A stretch of DNA of 64,000 bases from Cupriavidus pinatubonensis (GTDB taxonomy: Bacteria; Pseudomonadota; Gammaproteobacteria; Burkholderiales; Burkholderiaceae), in assembly GCF_019602855.1 (NCBI RefSeq), contig NZ_CP080767.1, positions 1 to 64,000 on the forward strand. The letters are read 5' to 3'. Under the pieces are notes generated by a model. The model ran no database searches. It was not told the DNA's origin and saw only the letters and a list, made by a program, of their open reading frames with translations. Below, in pieces: positions 40,883 to 50,041 of this stretch. Numbering within the stretch: position 1 is the stretch's first letter; the number at the start of each line of letters is the position of its first letter. The translations under genes and the position numbers were made by a program.

Positions 40883-41244
40883 CTCAGGCCTCCGGTCCGT
40901 TCATGAGGAAAGCCGGGCTTGCCGGAGCTGCCGAACCCGACGACTGCGGGAAGCGGCGCCTTGCAAGGCGATGGGAAATGCTGGTTTTGTTCACGCTTTG
41001 TCTCCTGCCGTGTGGATTGGGATCAATCAACGCATGGGCGTCGGAACAAAATTACTGTTCGCGACAGGGCAGGACTTGTCTTTGCATGCCAAACGCCTCG
41101 CGTTTGATGCCAGCGTTGGAGGCAGGACTAGGGGGGGTTGATCGCCGTCAAACTCTGGGGCTGACGGCGAGGCGCGCGGGCGCGCGGTGAGGGCTCTATC
41201 TTGGTGGAGCAGGAGGCCGAAGACGGCTCTCCTGTCGCCAAGCC
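40883..41244. other. Intergenic region upstream of the TauD gene
   Basis: No gene is supported in these 362 bp. A plus-strand frame with a signal-like stretch (LFTLCLLPCGLGSINAW) exists, but it has no homology I recognise and a poor start. One inverted repeat, CGCCGTCA/TGACGGCG (41143-41169), lies toward the YdcF gene end and could act in termination, though it lacks a T run. Confidence 0.4.
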
Positions 41245-42075
41245 TTAATACTCTCGCAAGATCCAGCTGCTGATGGAGGCAAAGTATTCGCGCAGCCACG
41301 CATTGAAGCGCAGGTACAAAGGCGTCGCGGCGCCTACGCCGAAGATCTGGCTGAAACCGGCCTTGCGTGCGATGCCTACGGCGCGCCGCACGTGGAAATC
41401 GCTGGTGACCACGACGATCGGTCCGTCGGCATCGACGTTCTGCGCCTCCAGCAGCTGTCGGCTGAAGACAAGGTTCTCCTCGGTGCTGGTGCTGCGGCCC
41501 TCCCGAATCAGCCGGTCAGCCGCCACGCCACGCGCGACGAGGTAGTCAGCCATGATGTCCGCCTCGGTGCAGTGCCGGCCGAAGTCCGGTCCGCCGCTGA
41601 CTACGACTTTCGCCGCCGGCAATCGCCGGGCCTGTATCAGGCCTTGCTCCAGTCGTGCAGTCAACGCCGGCGACGCGTGGCAATCAGGCGTACCGGACCC
41701 AAGAACGATGATGGCCTGGATCGGCACGCCTGTCGGCACGGACACGCTCAGGCCGCTGCGAATGCCGTGGAAGAAGACACCTACCGTCACGAGCCACACG
41801 GCGAACGCTGTCCAGAGCGCACGCCATAGCAACTGTCTGCGTGGATTGGCCAAACGCCAGCATGCGACGCGATGCCAACACAACGCGAGCAGCAGGAATG
41901 CAAGGCCGATGCTGCCCGGTAGCACGATGCCGAAGTTGAACAATCCGATGCTCATCAACCCGACGGCGTCTCCAAGAAGTATGGAGCCGGTCAAGGCGAG
42001 GACTGCACGCTTCCAAACGACCAGTCTGCCGCGCGGTGAAGTGGGTCTGTTTGCTTCTTGCATGGTGAATGACAT
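41245..42075 (-). CDS. YdcF/SanA-family (DUF218) membrane protein
   Basis: The protein has 276 residues from ATG 42075 (or 42063, four codons later). An N-terminal region with three hydrophobic segments (about 25-115) is followed by a DUF218 domain: IQAIIVLGSGTPDCHASPAL, VVVSGGPDFGRHCTEADIMA, GRSTSTEENLVFS and VTSDFHVRRAVGIARKAGF. Family members such as SanA and ElyC are envelope-associated and some affect peptidoglycan or vancomycin sensitivity; ligands are not defined. It stands alone. The frame stays open 61 codons upstream, but that part is Arg/Pro-rich and overlaps a likely promoter region. Confidence 0.87.
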   Translation of the reverse strand: MSFTMQEANRPTSPRGRLVVWKRAVLALTGSILLGDAVGLMSIGLFNFGIVLPGSIGLAFLLLALCWHRVACWRLANPRRQLLWRALWTAFAVWLVTVGVFFHGIRSGLSVSVPTGVPIQAIIVLGSGTPDCHASPALTARLEQGLIQARRLPAAKVVVSGGPDFGRHCTEADIMADYLVARGVAADRLIREGRSTSTEENLVFSRQLLEAQNVDADGPIVVVTSDFHVRRAVGIARKAGFSQIFGVGAATPLYLRFNAWLREYFASISSWILREY

Positions 42076-42436
42076 CGGAGTTTTCTGGCGTGGTCGTGCC
42101 GGTGCATCGAGCCGGGGAGCACCCGGGCCTGTCTCTCGCGGACAGCGGCAAATGCGTGCGGAGGGTGAGCATAGCAAACGATCCGGGCGCAACCCGCGTA
42201 GCGGCAGGTTCGTTCCAACCCCACTGAAGCATGGCCTTCGGAGGGTTGGCATGTGCATGATCGGCCACTACCATCGACGCGCGGGTCGCTGCCTTGACCA
42301 CGTTCCCTGATCGCGCACCGCCTCGATGGCAGACGGAGCCGCGTGATCAAGTTTTCACGATGGATGCCGATACTGACGTGGCGCAACGTTGCGCCCGTGG
42401 CGGGAGGTGGCAAGGCGTTTCAGAAAACAAAGGTCG
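42076..42436. other. Divergent intergenic region, ydcF-like / OmpA-like
   Basis: This 361-bp region separates two divergently read genes and should hold both promoters. I see no convincing -35/-10 pair, no small gene and no repeat. The plus-strand gene has only a weak AAAGG just before ATG 42437. Confidence 0.4.
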
Positions 42437-44212
42437 ATGCATAACGAAAACAAGACAACGGTGAGCGGCTCAAGCCGCTCGACACGAACGACAGCAAGGG
42501 CGAACACACGCACCACCTGGCGATGGACAAGCCTGGCGGTTGCCTGCTCGATGGTGACCGGATGCGCAACCGCACCGGGCGGCTACCTGAAGGAAACCTT
42601 CGCCAGCGACGACCCTTGCTCTAACAACGCCCGCAATATCGGGATCACCGCAGGCGCTATCGCGGGCGCTGTGCTGGGCAACGTGGTGTCGAGCAACAAG
42701 AAGGTTGGAACGCTGCTTGGAGCCGGTGTGGGTGCCGCGCTTGGCGGACTGATCGGTGCGGATATGGATCGCCGCCGTTGCGAGCTGTCGCGCATTGCGA
42801 AGAAGCACGGGCTGGATGTCACGATGGTGGACATTGCGGCGGACGGCAGTGCGATGGAGCCTGCCAATCGCGCAAGCGAGCAAGGCGGCATCGGCCTGTC
42901 CGTTTCGGTACGGGATTCCGGTGCCGGCGCCAATGGCCAGTTTGCGTCCGGGTCCAGCGTATTGACGCCGGAGGCCCGGGTTGCATTCACCGAGATTGCC
43001 CAGCAATACGCCTATCCGGTCCAGTCCAGGCAACTCGGTCCGCAGTCCACTGCGCAAGACCGGCAGGCCGTTGAGGGGTTGAAGTCGCGACGTATTCTGC
43101 TGATCGGTCATACCGACGACACCGGCAGTTCTCGGCTCAACGCTGACCTGTCCGAGCAGCGTGCGCGTGCCGTTGCGGCATTGTTCCGCGATGCGGGCGT
43201 CGCCGAGTCGCAGTTGTACTACCAGGGTGCGGGGGAAACCATGCCGCTGGCAGACAATCGTGACGAGGCAGGGCGTGCGAAGAATCGCCGCGTCGAGATC
43301 GTCGACGTCACCGACGAGGCTGCGTTTGCCAAATATCTCGCGGCGCGCAGGCCCAATGTGGCGTTCTACCGCGAATCGGCAAGCGATCCGTCGCAGTCCG
43401 GCAGAGACAATATCGCGGTGAGCGCTCCGCGTGCGAAGTCGGCATCAAGTGCTCGCGCCAGCGGGCAGGCAAAGGCGCAATCTCCTGTGCGTACCGCTTC
43501 CGCCAATTCGCGCCAGAACGAGTCAGGCGGCGATGTGGCAAAGGCTCCGGCTGGCGAAAGGCCAGTTGCCACCGCTTCCCCGGCGCCGGCGACAACGTCG
43601 AAGCCAAATGTCGAGACGTCGACGCGGACCGTGCGCGCACCGTCGATCGATTTCGGCGGTACGCCCTCCGGTCGCAGTGCAATGATGCCGGACCTCGGCA
43701 AGCTGGATCGCTCTGGTGGCCTTTCATTGATTTCATCGGCCGTCGCGGATACCCCGCTGGCCCGTTGCGACCAGGACCGGCCGCGCGAATCACGAGCCGT
43801 GAAGGCACTGAGCGATGACAAGGCCTATCGCACTGCTGACTACATGCCCGGCCTGTACAACACGATCTGGACCGATACCGTCAATGGCCATCTGGTCGCA
43901 CTCAAGGGTGTGGCGGTATTGCGTGACGGCGGTGCGCCGGCGCGCCGCCCGGAAGTGCTCGTCTATCGCGACTACCACGATTCAAAGCAGATCGCCGACT
44001 TGCGCACCGAAGCCCAGGTGAATACCTACCGTGGCGACAAGGGCCTGCTCTATCGCGTCTTCGTCAACAAGGCGCCGCTGCAATGCCTGGACATCGTGAT
44101 TCCCCACGCGTCGCCTGACCACGCGCAGGGCTCGTGGCTGCGCTACGACAAGGACGGCAACGGCTACTCCGCCGCATTCAACCCGCGCATGGCCGGCGGC
44201 GGCAAGACCTGA
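42437..44212 (+). CDS. OmpA-domain lipoprotein with glycine zipper
   Basis: This outer-membrane lipoprotein has 591 residues from ATG 42437. A basic N-terminus and hydrophobic segment lead to lipobox VTGC with Cys43. Residues about 66-110 form a glycine-zipper region (GAIAGAVLGN, LGAGVGAALGGLIGADM) like those of Rcs-type or pore-forming lipoproteins. An OmpA-like peptidoglycan-binding domain follows (about 170-300, ILLIGHTDDTGSSRLNADLS to RAKNRRVEIV). A Ser/Ala-rich linker and a C-terminal region of about 180 residues of unknown fold complete it. It is the first of three closely spaced genes (25 bp, then one base), which suggests an envelope complex with the next two products. Confidence 0.85.
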   Translation: MHNENKTTVSGSSRSTRTTARANTRTTWRWTSLAVACSMVTGCATAPGGYLKETFASDDPCSNNARNIGITAGAIAGAVLGNVVSSNKKVGTLLGAGVGAALGGLIGADMDRRRCELSRIAKKHGLDVTMVDIAADGSAMEPANRASEQGGIGLSVSVRDSGAGANGQFASGSSVLTPEARVAFTEIAQQYAYPVQSRQLGPQSTAQDRQAVEGLKSRRILLIGHTDDTGSSRLNADLSEQRARAVAALFRDAGVAESQLYYQGAGETMPLADNRDEAGRAKNRRVEIVDVTDEAAFAKYLAARRPNVAFYRESASDPSQSGRDNIAVSAPRAKSASSARASGQAKAQSPVRTASANSRQNESGGDVAKAPAGERPVATASPAPATTSKPNVETSTRTVRAPSIDFGGTPSGRSAMMPDLGKLDRSGGLSLISSAVADTPLARCDQDRPRESRAVKALSDDKAYRTADYMPGLYNTIWTDTVNGHLVALKGVAVLRDGGAPARRPEVLVYRDYHDSKQIADLRTEAQVNTYRGDKGLLYRVFVNKAPLQCLDIVIPHASPDHAQGSWLRYDKDGNGYSAAFNPRMAGGGKT

Positions 44213-44237
44213 TCAACAACAACCAAGAAAAAAGACG

Positions 44238-45722
44238 ATGAGTCACTGGATCAACGATAACCTTGCGGCGCTGAACTCGGCGCTCGCACTTGCTGTGTTG
44301 CTGATTGTGTATCTCGGCAACAAGTTTCGGATCGACTTCGCATGGATGAACCTGTGGTACGGCTTGCCGCTGATCGGCAAGATCGCGCGGCTCTCGCGCG
44401 ATACCACGCGCTATGCCAAGGACAAGTCCTGGACGTTGTCGGAACGTACGCTGTGCGACGACTACAAGCAGTTCATTCACTTCACCACCGAGGACGAGTT
44501 CAACAAGCGCCTGAACTATCTCTCCAAGGCACACGATCTGGGTCGTTCCCCGACGCCGGGCTGGATGATGGGGCTGCTGTGCGTGCTGGTGCTGGCGGAA
44601 GGCCTTGGCTTCTCGTACATGCTCGGCACATGGATGGCGGGAGAAGGCGGCAGCGAGAACGCACGACAGTTGCTGATGTGGGCCATCGTATTCGTGCTAT
44701 GCGTCATCTTCGTGTTCGTGATGCATAGCGCTGGCCATCAGCTCTATCGTAGCAACCTGATCGCCAAGGCGGACTCGGAGTGGCGTGGAGAAGGCCAGCC
44801 CGGAAAATTTGCCAGCCACAACGTCAAGCTGAACGACCCGCAGAACAAGGATGACGCCGAGCCGGAGTACAAGCAATGCGTGAACCGCGTCGGCACCAGC
44901 CGCAGCTACTTCATGGTTGGTGTGGCGGTGGTGATTATCGTGTTTGTATCGGTCCTCTCAACTGTGATGCGCGTCAAGCATCTGGAGGCCGAGCGTACGG
45001 AGCAGACCGCGCTGGTTGCGGAAGGGCCGAGCGCTGGCAATCCGTTCGACAAGCTTGGGCAGGCATTGCCTGCGGAGCTGATGCAGGAGCAGCAGAAGGC
45101 TGATGACAAGGCCAAGTCCGACGGTCGCTCTGCTTATACCGACGAAGGTCTTGCCGCGTTCCTGATGCTCGCGTTCATCTTTGCGATTACGCAGCTGGTC
45201 GGCATTGCCGGCGGATACAAATGGGGATTTGCAGGAAAGGAAAGCAAGGCCGCCTATCGCGGTACGCGCGGCTTCTCCACCTATGACGACTACCTGGCGT
45301 TCTTTACGCCGCTGATGCAGGTGGCGCAATCGAAGCTGCAGACGCTGCAGCAGAAGATGAGCGAGCGTCGCGCCAACGACGGGCTCCGGCTGGAACACAC
45401 GTTTGACGACTACCTGATGGAATCGCGGGAGTCGCGCACGCGCGTGGCGGCAGCCCGCAACGCGCCGCAGGCGGACATCGCCCCTGCTGCGCAGAGCCAG
45501 CCCGCGATGAACGCGGCCAGCGTGCTTGCGCGTATCGACGCCATGACAGCCGAAGGCCGCAAGGCGGATGCCGTGGCGCTGCTGCAGGCCTTGCCGGACA
45601 GTGTCCGCAATGAAGTCACTGTACGTCTTGCCGAGCGCAAGGCAGCGCAGGAGCAGGCCCGCAAGGACGAAGAAGAACGCAACAAGGAGGCCGAACGTGC
45701 ACGCCTTGAAGCCCTGCTCTGA
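44238..45722 (+). CDS. Five-helix membrane protein, unknown
   Basis: This 494-residue protein has hydrophobic helices at about 13-30, 112-132, 142-165, 228-250 and 305-328. A charged middle region and a C-terminal tail of about 140 residues rich in Ala, Glu, Arg and Lys are present; the tail ends in a predicted coiled coil (EQARKDEEERNKEAERARLE). ATG 44238 has an AAGAAAAAAGACG purine tract upstream. The gene is 25 bp after the OmpA-like lipoprotein gene and one base before the vWA-like gene. I do not recognise the family. The arrangement resembles an inner-membrane motor or scaffold linked to peptidoglycan through its OmpA-like neighbour, but no MotA/TolQ-type motif is evident. Confidence 0.8.
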   Translation: MSHWINDNLAALNSALALAVLLIVYLGNKFRIDFAWMNLWYGLPLIGKIARLSRDTTRYAKDKSWTLSERTLCDDYKQFIHFTTEDEFNKRLNYLSKAHDLGRSPTPGWMMGLLCVLVLAEGLGFSYMLGTWMAGEGGSENARQLLMWAIVFVLCVIFVFVMHSAGHQLYRSNLIAKADSEWRGEGQPGKFASHNVKLNDPQNKDDAEPEYKQCVNRVGTSRSYFMVGVAVVIIVFVSVLSTVMRVKHLEAERTEQTALVAEGPSAGNPFDKLGQALPAELMQEQQKADDKAKSDGRSAYTDEGLAAFLMLAFIFAITQLVGIAGGYKWGFAGKESKAAYRGTRGFSTYDDYLAFFTPLMQVAQSKLQTLQQKMSERRANDGLRLEHTFDDYLMESRESRTRVAAARNAPQADIAPAAQSQPAMNAASVLARIDAMTAEGRKADAVALLQALPDSVRNEVTVRLAERKAAQEQARKDEEERNKEAERARLEALL

Positions 45723-45723
45723 T

Positions 45724-46593
45724 ATGGCTGACTCACGTGCCACCGGCCTCGGCAGGCGGTGCGTCGCGTGGCTGGCGGTTGCGGCCGCCATGCTTTGCGG
45801 GTCCGCATTCGCCGCACAAGACATGCCGAGTTGCTACGCCGCCAACCAACTCGCCAGGCCGGGAGCCGTGGAGCGCACGGTGTTCGTGATGATCGACCAG
45901 ACCACGGTGCTGGACGACAAGCTGGTTGCAGAACTGGGCAGGCATCTCCAGAGCCTGCTGCGTCCTGGCACGACGTTCCGCCTCTACAGCTTCTCGGCGT
46001 ATGCGCAAGGGCGCTATCTGCAGCAGTTGGCGGCCGGGATGCTGGAGATGCCGTTGACGGACCAGTCCATCCGCGACGCCACCGCGGTCAAAACGCTGAA
46101 GAGTCTTGACGCATGCCTGAAGTCGCAATACGCATACGGTACGAAACTGGTGGCTGAGTCAGTGCGGGAAGCGCTGCAAGGTACCAGTGAAGCGTTGGCG
46201 CGATCCGATGTCCTGGCAAGCGTTGCCGCGGTATCGCAGGTAGTGCGGGACGTGGCGGCGCAGCAGAAGACGGTGCTGATCGTCTCGGACATGCTGGAAA
46301 ACTCGTCGATCTCCAGCTTCTATAGCCAGGAACGCATGCGGCAGATCGATCCCACGCAAGAACTGCGCAAGGTCGAGAAAGCAAATCTCCGGGCGGATTT
46401 TGGTGGCGCGTCCATCTATGTGATGGGCGCGGGCATCGTTCCGGAACCGAAGAGCGCGCGGAACGCGGCGGCCTCATATCGTTCGCCGCAGAGCGTTGAG
46501 GCGCTTCGGACATTCTGGGATGGGTTCTTTGATCGAAGCAATGCCAGGTTGGCGGGCTTTGGGGCACCCGCATTGCTGACGCCAATTCGCTAG
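45724..46593 (+). CDS. Exported vWA-like protein
   Basis: This 289-residue protein starts one base after the preceding stop. The signal peptide is at 1-30 (CVAWLAVAAAMLCGSAFAAQ), so it is periplasmic. The mature part looks like a Rossmann-type von Willebrand A fold: VERTVFVMIDQTTVLDD (a weak MIDAS-like D-x-T), FRLYSFSAYAQG, and QKTVLIVSDMLENSSISSF with a second acidic strand. The canonical DxSxS is not present, so metal binding is uncertain. It forms a three-gene unit with the OmpA-like lipoprotein and the five-helix protein. A hairpin terminator follows. Confidence 0.78.
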   Translation: MADSRATGLGRRCVAWLAVAAAMLCGSAFAAQDMPSCYAANQLARPGAVERTVFVMIDQTTVLDDKLVAELGRHLQSLLRPGTTFRLYSFSAYAQGRYLQQLAAGMLEMPLTDQSIRDATAVKTLKSLDACLKSQYAYGTKLVAESVREALQGTSEALARSDVLASVAAVSQVVRDVAAQQKTVLIVSDMLENSSISSFYSQERMRQIDPTQELRKVEKANLRADFGGASIYVMGAGIVPEPKSARNAAASYRSPQSVEALRTFWDGFFDRSNARLAGFGAPALLTPIR

Positions 46594-46611
46594 CCTGCAA
46601 CGAGCGTCGCA

Positions 46612-46643
46612 AACGCCGCCTGCGGGCGGCGTTGTTCTTTGAT
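46612..46643 (+). terminator. Hairpin terminator after the envelope operon
   Basis: AACGCCGCC (46612-46620) and GGCGGCGTT (46625-46633) form a perfect 9-bp stem with a TGCG tetraloop, followed by GTTCTTTGATTTT. It is 18 bp after the vWA-like gene stop, so the three-gene unit ends here. Confidence 0.7.
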
Positions 46644-46701
46644 TTTGCAGGTGTCATGCACCATGCTTACTCATACCGCCCACGCTCTCAGGAGACCCGC
46701 C

Positions 46702-47400
46702 ATGAAAGTCCTGATCGTCCTCACCTCACACGACCAACTCGGCAACACCGGCGAGAAAACCGGCTTCTGGCTCGAAGAACTCGCCGCGCCGTACTATGTG
46801 CTGAAAGATGCCGGCGTCAACGTCACGCTGGCATCCGTGAAAGGCGGCCAACCGCCACTCGATCCGAAGAGCAACGACCCCTCGTTCCAGACACCCGCGA
46901 CGCGGCGCTTCGAAGATGATGCCGACGCGAAAGCCGCCTTGTCATCGACGCAGAAACTCTCCGATGTATCGGCCGGCGACTACGACGCGGTGTTCTATCC
47001 CGGCGGCCACGGTCCGATGTGGGATCTGGCCGAGGATGCGGACTCCAAAGCGCTGATCGAAGCGACGTTTGCCAGTGGCAAGCCGGTTGCATTGGTATGC
47101 CATGCGCCGGGCGTACTGCGCCACGTGAAAGCGCAGGACGGCAGCCCACTGGTCAAGGGCAAGAACGTTACGGGATTCACGAACAGCGAGGAGGAGGCCG
47201 TCGGCCTGACTGAAGTGGTTCCGTTCCTCGTCGAAGACATGCTGAAGGCGAACGGCGCGAATTACTCCAAGGCCGGCGACTGGCAGCCGTATGTGGTGAC
47301 GGATGGATTGCTGATCACCGGTCAGAATCCGGCGTCGTCGGATGCCGCTGCCAATGCGCTGCTGACGATGCTGAAGCATCGCGGGGGCGGGAAAGGCTGA
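46702..47400 (+). CDS. DJ-1/PfpI family protein (Hsp31-like)
   Basis: The 232-residue protein has the class I glutamine-amidotransferase-like fold: MKVLIVLTSHDQLGNTGEKT, DAVFYPGGHGPMWDLA and the nucleophile elbow PVALVCHAPG with Cys133-His134. A Glu near 25 (GFWLEE) completes the usual triad of glyoxalase III/Hsp31-type members. It probably acts in methylglyoxal detoxification or protein deglycation; the exact activity is not shown. ATG 46702 has GGAGA seven to eleven bases upstream. It is monocistronic. Confidence 0.9.
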   Translation: MKVLIVLTSHDQLGNTGEKTGFWLEELAAPYYVLKDAGVNVTLASVKGGQPPLDPKSNDPSFQTPATRRFEDDADAKAALSSTQKLSDVSAGDYDAVFYPGGHGPMWDLAEDADSKALIEATFASGKPVALVCHAPGVLRHVKAQDGSPLVKGKNVTGFTNSEEEAVGLTEVVPFLVEDMLKANGANYSKAGDWQPYVVTDGLLITGQNPASSDAAANALLTMLKHRGGGKG

Positions 47401-47435
47401 TCGGCACCGGACGATGGTGGCGCATTGCGAGTCGT

Positions 47436-48581
47436 CTATCGATCAGGCGACCGCTGCGACAGTAGCCACAGCATCGTGCTGACTGCCTCGGTCTTGGAAC
47501 GCGTGCCGGTCTTGTCGTAGATGGCGCGAAGCTGTGTGCGAACGGTGTTGACCGAGACGCCTGCCGTAGCTGCGTATTCGTCAGGCGCCTTGCCGGCGAT
47601 CAGCGCTTCGGCAACGGCGGCCTCCGCTGTCGACAAGCCGAAGGCCTGCTGCAGTTGTCTGGCGGTCACCAGTGGCTCCGATCCGCGCTGCCTGGCGGTG
47701 ACGAGAATCGTTGCATCGCCAAATACCGCACGCGCTTCCTGGCCTGGGAAGAAAGTGACGTTGAGGAACGTGTCTGGGGGCGCGCCCGTTGCGGGTCGCA
47801 GCGCCAGGCTGACACCCTGGCGTGTCTTTGCGACGTGCCCGATCGTCTTCTGCAGCGTGGCATCCTGATCGGCGTGCACAGCGGCCAGGCGGCCGTGCCG
47901 CAGTCTCACGCAGAGGGTCTGGCGCAGCATGCGCTCCGCTGCCACATTGGTAAAGACAACGCGCGAATGCCGGTCCAGCGCGAAAACCGCAAGGCCGAGC
48001 TGTTCCATCAGTTCGGTGCCGAGCGCGGCGTCGCGATGCAGGATGCGCGTGTCCTGCCATAGATTGATCGAGCGCTGCATGTGGCCGACCATACTGTTTG
48101 CAGCAGCACGCTCTTCGGCGGTATAGGGCGGCCGGTCCGGTGCACGGAGCATGCCCAGCAGAATATCGTTGCTGTCTGGGCGGGCCAGGCGCGCACCCAT
48201 CAGGTAGCGCACGCCGGAGGGAATCTGATAATCCTGAAAGAACTCGCTGCGCGCGATGTCCCGTTCCGTCAGGTGCTCATCGCAAAAGACGAGCTGGCCA
48301 ACGTTTGCCTGTTCGACAAACCGGCGTCGCGGATCCAAGGCCCCGTAATACTGGTCGTAGCGCTCGATCACCTCGTCCCATCTGACATCGGGCGTATAGA
48401 TGGAGAGTTGCGGTGCATTACGCACGGAATCCCAGCTGAACATATGGAAGACATTGGCTCCCAACGCTTCGGCGACAGTTTGAAATACCTCGAGAAAACC
48501 GTCGCGCTGAGCCGCGGACTCGTAAAGGTCCCCGATAAGATGATCGACTCGCAAGATGCCCTCGTCCCCCGAGCGTGGCAT
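47436..48581 (-). CDS. LuxR-type transcriptional regulator
   Basis: This 381-residue regulator has a long N-terminal sensor region (about 1-300, PAS/GAF-like, with LAVFALDRHSRVVFTNVAAE around 205-225). The C-terminal LuxR helix-turn-helix lies at about 315-375 (FGLSTAEAAVAEALIAGKAP, then EYAATAGVSVNTVRTQLRAI). No receiver domain or autoinducer-binding motif is seen, so its signal is unknown. The gene has no obvious partner. Its 3-prime end is 35 bp from the convergent DJ-1-family gene. Confidence 0.88.
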   Translation of the reverse strand: MPRSGDEGILRVDHLIGDLYESAAQRDGFLEVFQTVAEALGANVFHMFSWDSVRNAPQLSIYTPDVRWDEVIERYDQYYGALDPRRRFVEQANVGQLVFCDEHLTERDIARSEFFQDYQIPSGVRYLMGARLARPDSNDILLGMLRAPDRPPYTAEERAAANSMVGHMQRSINLWQDTRILHRDAALGTELMEQLGLAVFALDRHSRVVFTNVAAERMLRQTLCVRLRHGRLAAVHADQDATLQKTIGHVAKTRQGVSLALRPATGAPPDTFLNVTFFPGQEARAVFGDATILVTARQRGSEPLVTARQLQQAFGLSTAEAAVAEALIAGKAPDEYAATAGVSVNTVRTQLRAIYDKTGTRSKTEAVSTMLWLLSQRSPDR

Positions 48582-48768
48582 TCCGTTGGATGCCCGCCTC
48601 TTATTCCGATTTTTTGAGCGCTTGGTTTTTTGCGCAGGCTATCACAGGCCTCTGGCAGCGTTGTCGAGACCCCTGCTTAAGTTGGGTGTTGATAGGCCGC
48701 AAACGAAAATAGGACATGACCGACGTATTACGATGTGCTGCAATGGAGTGCATAGTCTGGGCCCGGAA

Positions 48769-49428
48769 TCAAAACACCCCGGGCAGCATTTTCCACGTCT
48801 TCGCACGATACGCTTCATATTCGGCGCCGAACTGCGAACGCAGTAACGCTTCCTCTGCGTGGATGCGTGCCACGAGCGGCGGGATCATCAGCATCGTCAG
48901 AACGATGCCCACGCCAGAACGGAATCCGAGTACCCATCCCAGCGAGCTGACTACAAGGCCGAGATAACTGGGATGGCGGATCACGCCATAGAGACCGGTT
49001 GTCACCAGCGTGTGTCCTGGCTGGATCGCCACCAGCCCGCTGAAACGCCTGCCCAGGATGAAAACGGGCACCAGCCGCAGCACGCCGCCGGCCGCATACA
49101 CGAACACGCCGAACCAGCGCATGGCATCGCCGTCGAGGGTCCAGAAGTCGATACGGTCATTCCAGGCTGGTACAAAGCCGGAGAGCAGGCCGAGCACGCC
49201 GAATGCGGCCAGGACCCAGCGGTTGCTACGGTCTTCGCGTTCCCCGCTGCTGATATTGCCGCCCGAGAAGATGGCGGCGACGGCCAGCGCCATCGTCACT
49301 ACGGCCAGCGCCGTGCGCGCCGGATGCGCGAAGAAGGGGCCGATGCCGCCCCAGCCGAGAATCGGCAACGCCAGGTAGGCAAGGGTGCCCGCGAGCGTGA
49401 AAAAAGCCATGCCGGGTGTGACGCGCAT
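48769..49428 (-). CDS. Isoprenylcysteine methyltransferase-like membrane protein
   Basis: This 219-residue protein has about six hydrophobic helices. The C-terminal signature of the ICMT/PEMT membrane methyltransferase family is present: GHTLVTTGLYGVIRHPSYLG, then an HAEEALLRSQFGAEYEAYRA segment. Bacterial members have varied or unknown substrates, so none is named. It stands alone between the LuxR regulator and a divergent MazG gene. Confidence 0.88.
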   Translation of the reverse strand: MRVTPGMAFFTLAGTLAYLALPILGWGGIGPFFAHPARTALAVVTMALAVAAIFSGGNISSGEREDRSNRWVLAAFGVLGLLSGFVPAWNDRIDFWTLDGDAMRWFGVFVYAAGGVLRLVPVFILGRRFSGLVAIQPGHTLVTTGLYGVIRHPSYLGLVVSSLGWVLGFRSGVGIVLTMLMIPPLVARIHAEEALLRSQFGAEYEAYRAKTWKMLPGVF

Positions 49429-49567
49429 GGAAGCCTCCGCCTGCAGCCTGGTTCACATTCGATAGCCTAACGCTTTGCGGCGGCGGACGTGCGAGGGGCA
49501 GGGCGCGCGGGCGTGGTTCAATACATCCTTTGCGCGCATCCTCTGCGCATTTCCCAGCTTGTCAGCC

Positions 49568-49900
49568 ATGCCTCTCATCGATCTCAAAGACCTCCAGCAA
49601 GCCGCCATCGATTTCGGCGAGGCGCGCGGCTGGGGCAAATATCACAGCCCCAAGAATCTGGCCATGGCGCTCAGCGTGGAAGTGGCCGAACTTGTGGAAA
49701 TCTTCCAATGGCAGACCGAGGAGCAGTCGCGCGGCATCATGGCGACCGATGAGCGCGAGCATGTGGAGCAGGAGCTTGCGGATATCACCATCTACCTGAC
49801 ACAGCTCGTGACGGCGCTGGGTGTGGACCTCGATGCGGCGGTGCGAGCGAAGATGGAGATGAATGCGAAGAAGTATCCGGTGAAGAAGGCGGAGTCCTGA
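49568..49900 (+). CDS. MazG-like nucleotide pyrophosphohydrolase
   Basis: This enzyme hydrolyses (d)NTPs to the monophosphate and pyrophosphate. From ATG 49568 the protein has 110 residues, the size of single-domain MazG/RS21-C6-type enzymes. The all-alpha fold carries the acidic metal motifs LSVEVAELVEIFQW and VEQELADITIYLTQL (E-x-x-E and E-x-x-D). It probably cleans up non-canonical or excess nucleotides. The frame opens 31 codons earlier, but that segment is Arg-rich and not family-like. Confidence 0.9.
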   Translation: MPLIDLKDLQQAAIDFGEARGWGKYHSPKNLAMALSVEVAELVEIFQWQTEEQSRGIMATDEREHVEQELADITIYLTQLVTALGVDLDAAVRAKMEMNAKKYPVKKAES

Positions 49901-49946
49901 TCCTGCTGCCGGACGCGGTATAGGGGCTGACTTATCGATGGGATAA

Positions 49947-50000
49947 ATATAGTTTTGCGTATCCCGCGCAGCGAAAATAGATCAACGATATAGTTTTGCG
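49947..50000. repeat. Two direct copies of ATATAGTTTTGCG
   Basis: The 13-mer ATATAGTTTTGCG occurs at 49947-49959 and 49988-50000, 41 bp apart, in the AT-rich gap between the mazG-like and carbonic anhydrase genes. The first copy sits inside GGGATA/TATCCC arms (49940-49965). Meaning unknown; it could be a factor-binding pair or a terminator remnant. Confidence 0.5.
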
Positions 50001-50041
50001 GAGAATCGGCGGGCCGTCGCCCGCCGCCTCCACCGCAGAGG

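Noticed and set aside
40919..41190. Small exported protein upstream of the TauD gene
   Set aside because: A signal-like stretch is present, but no ribosome-binding site, and the rest is not protein-like.
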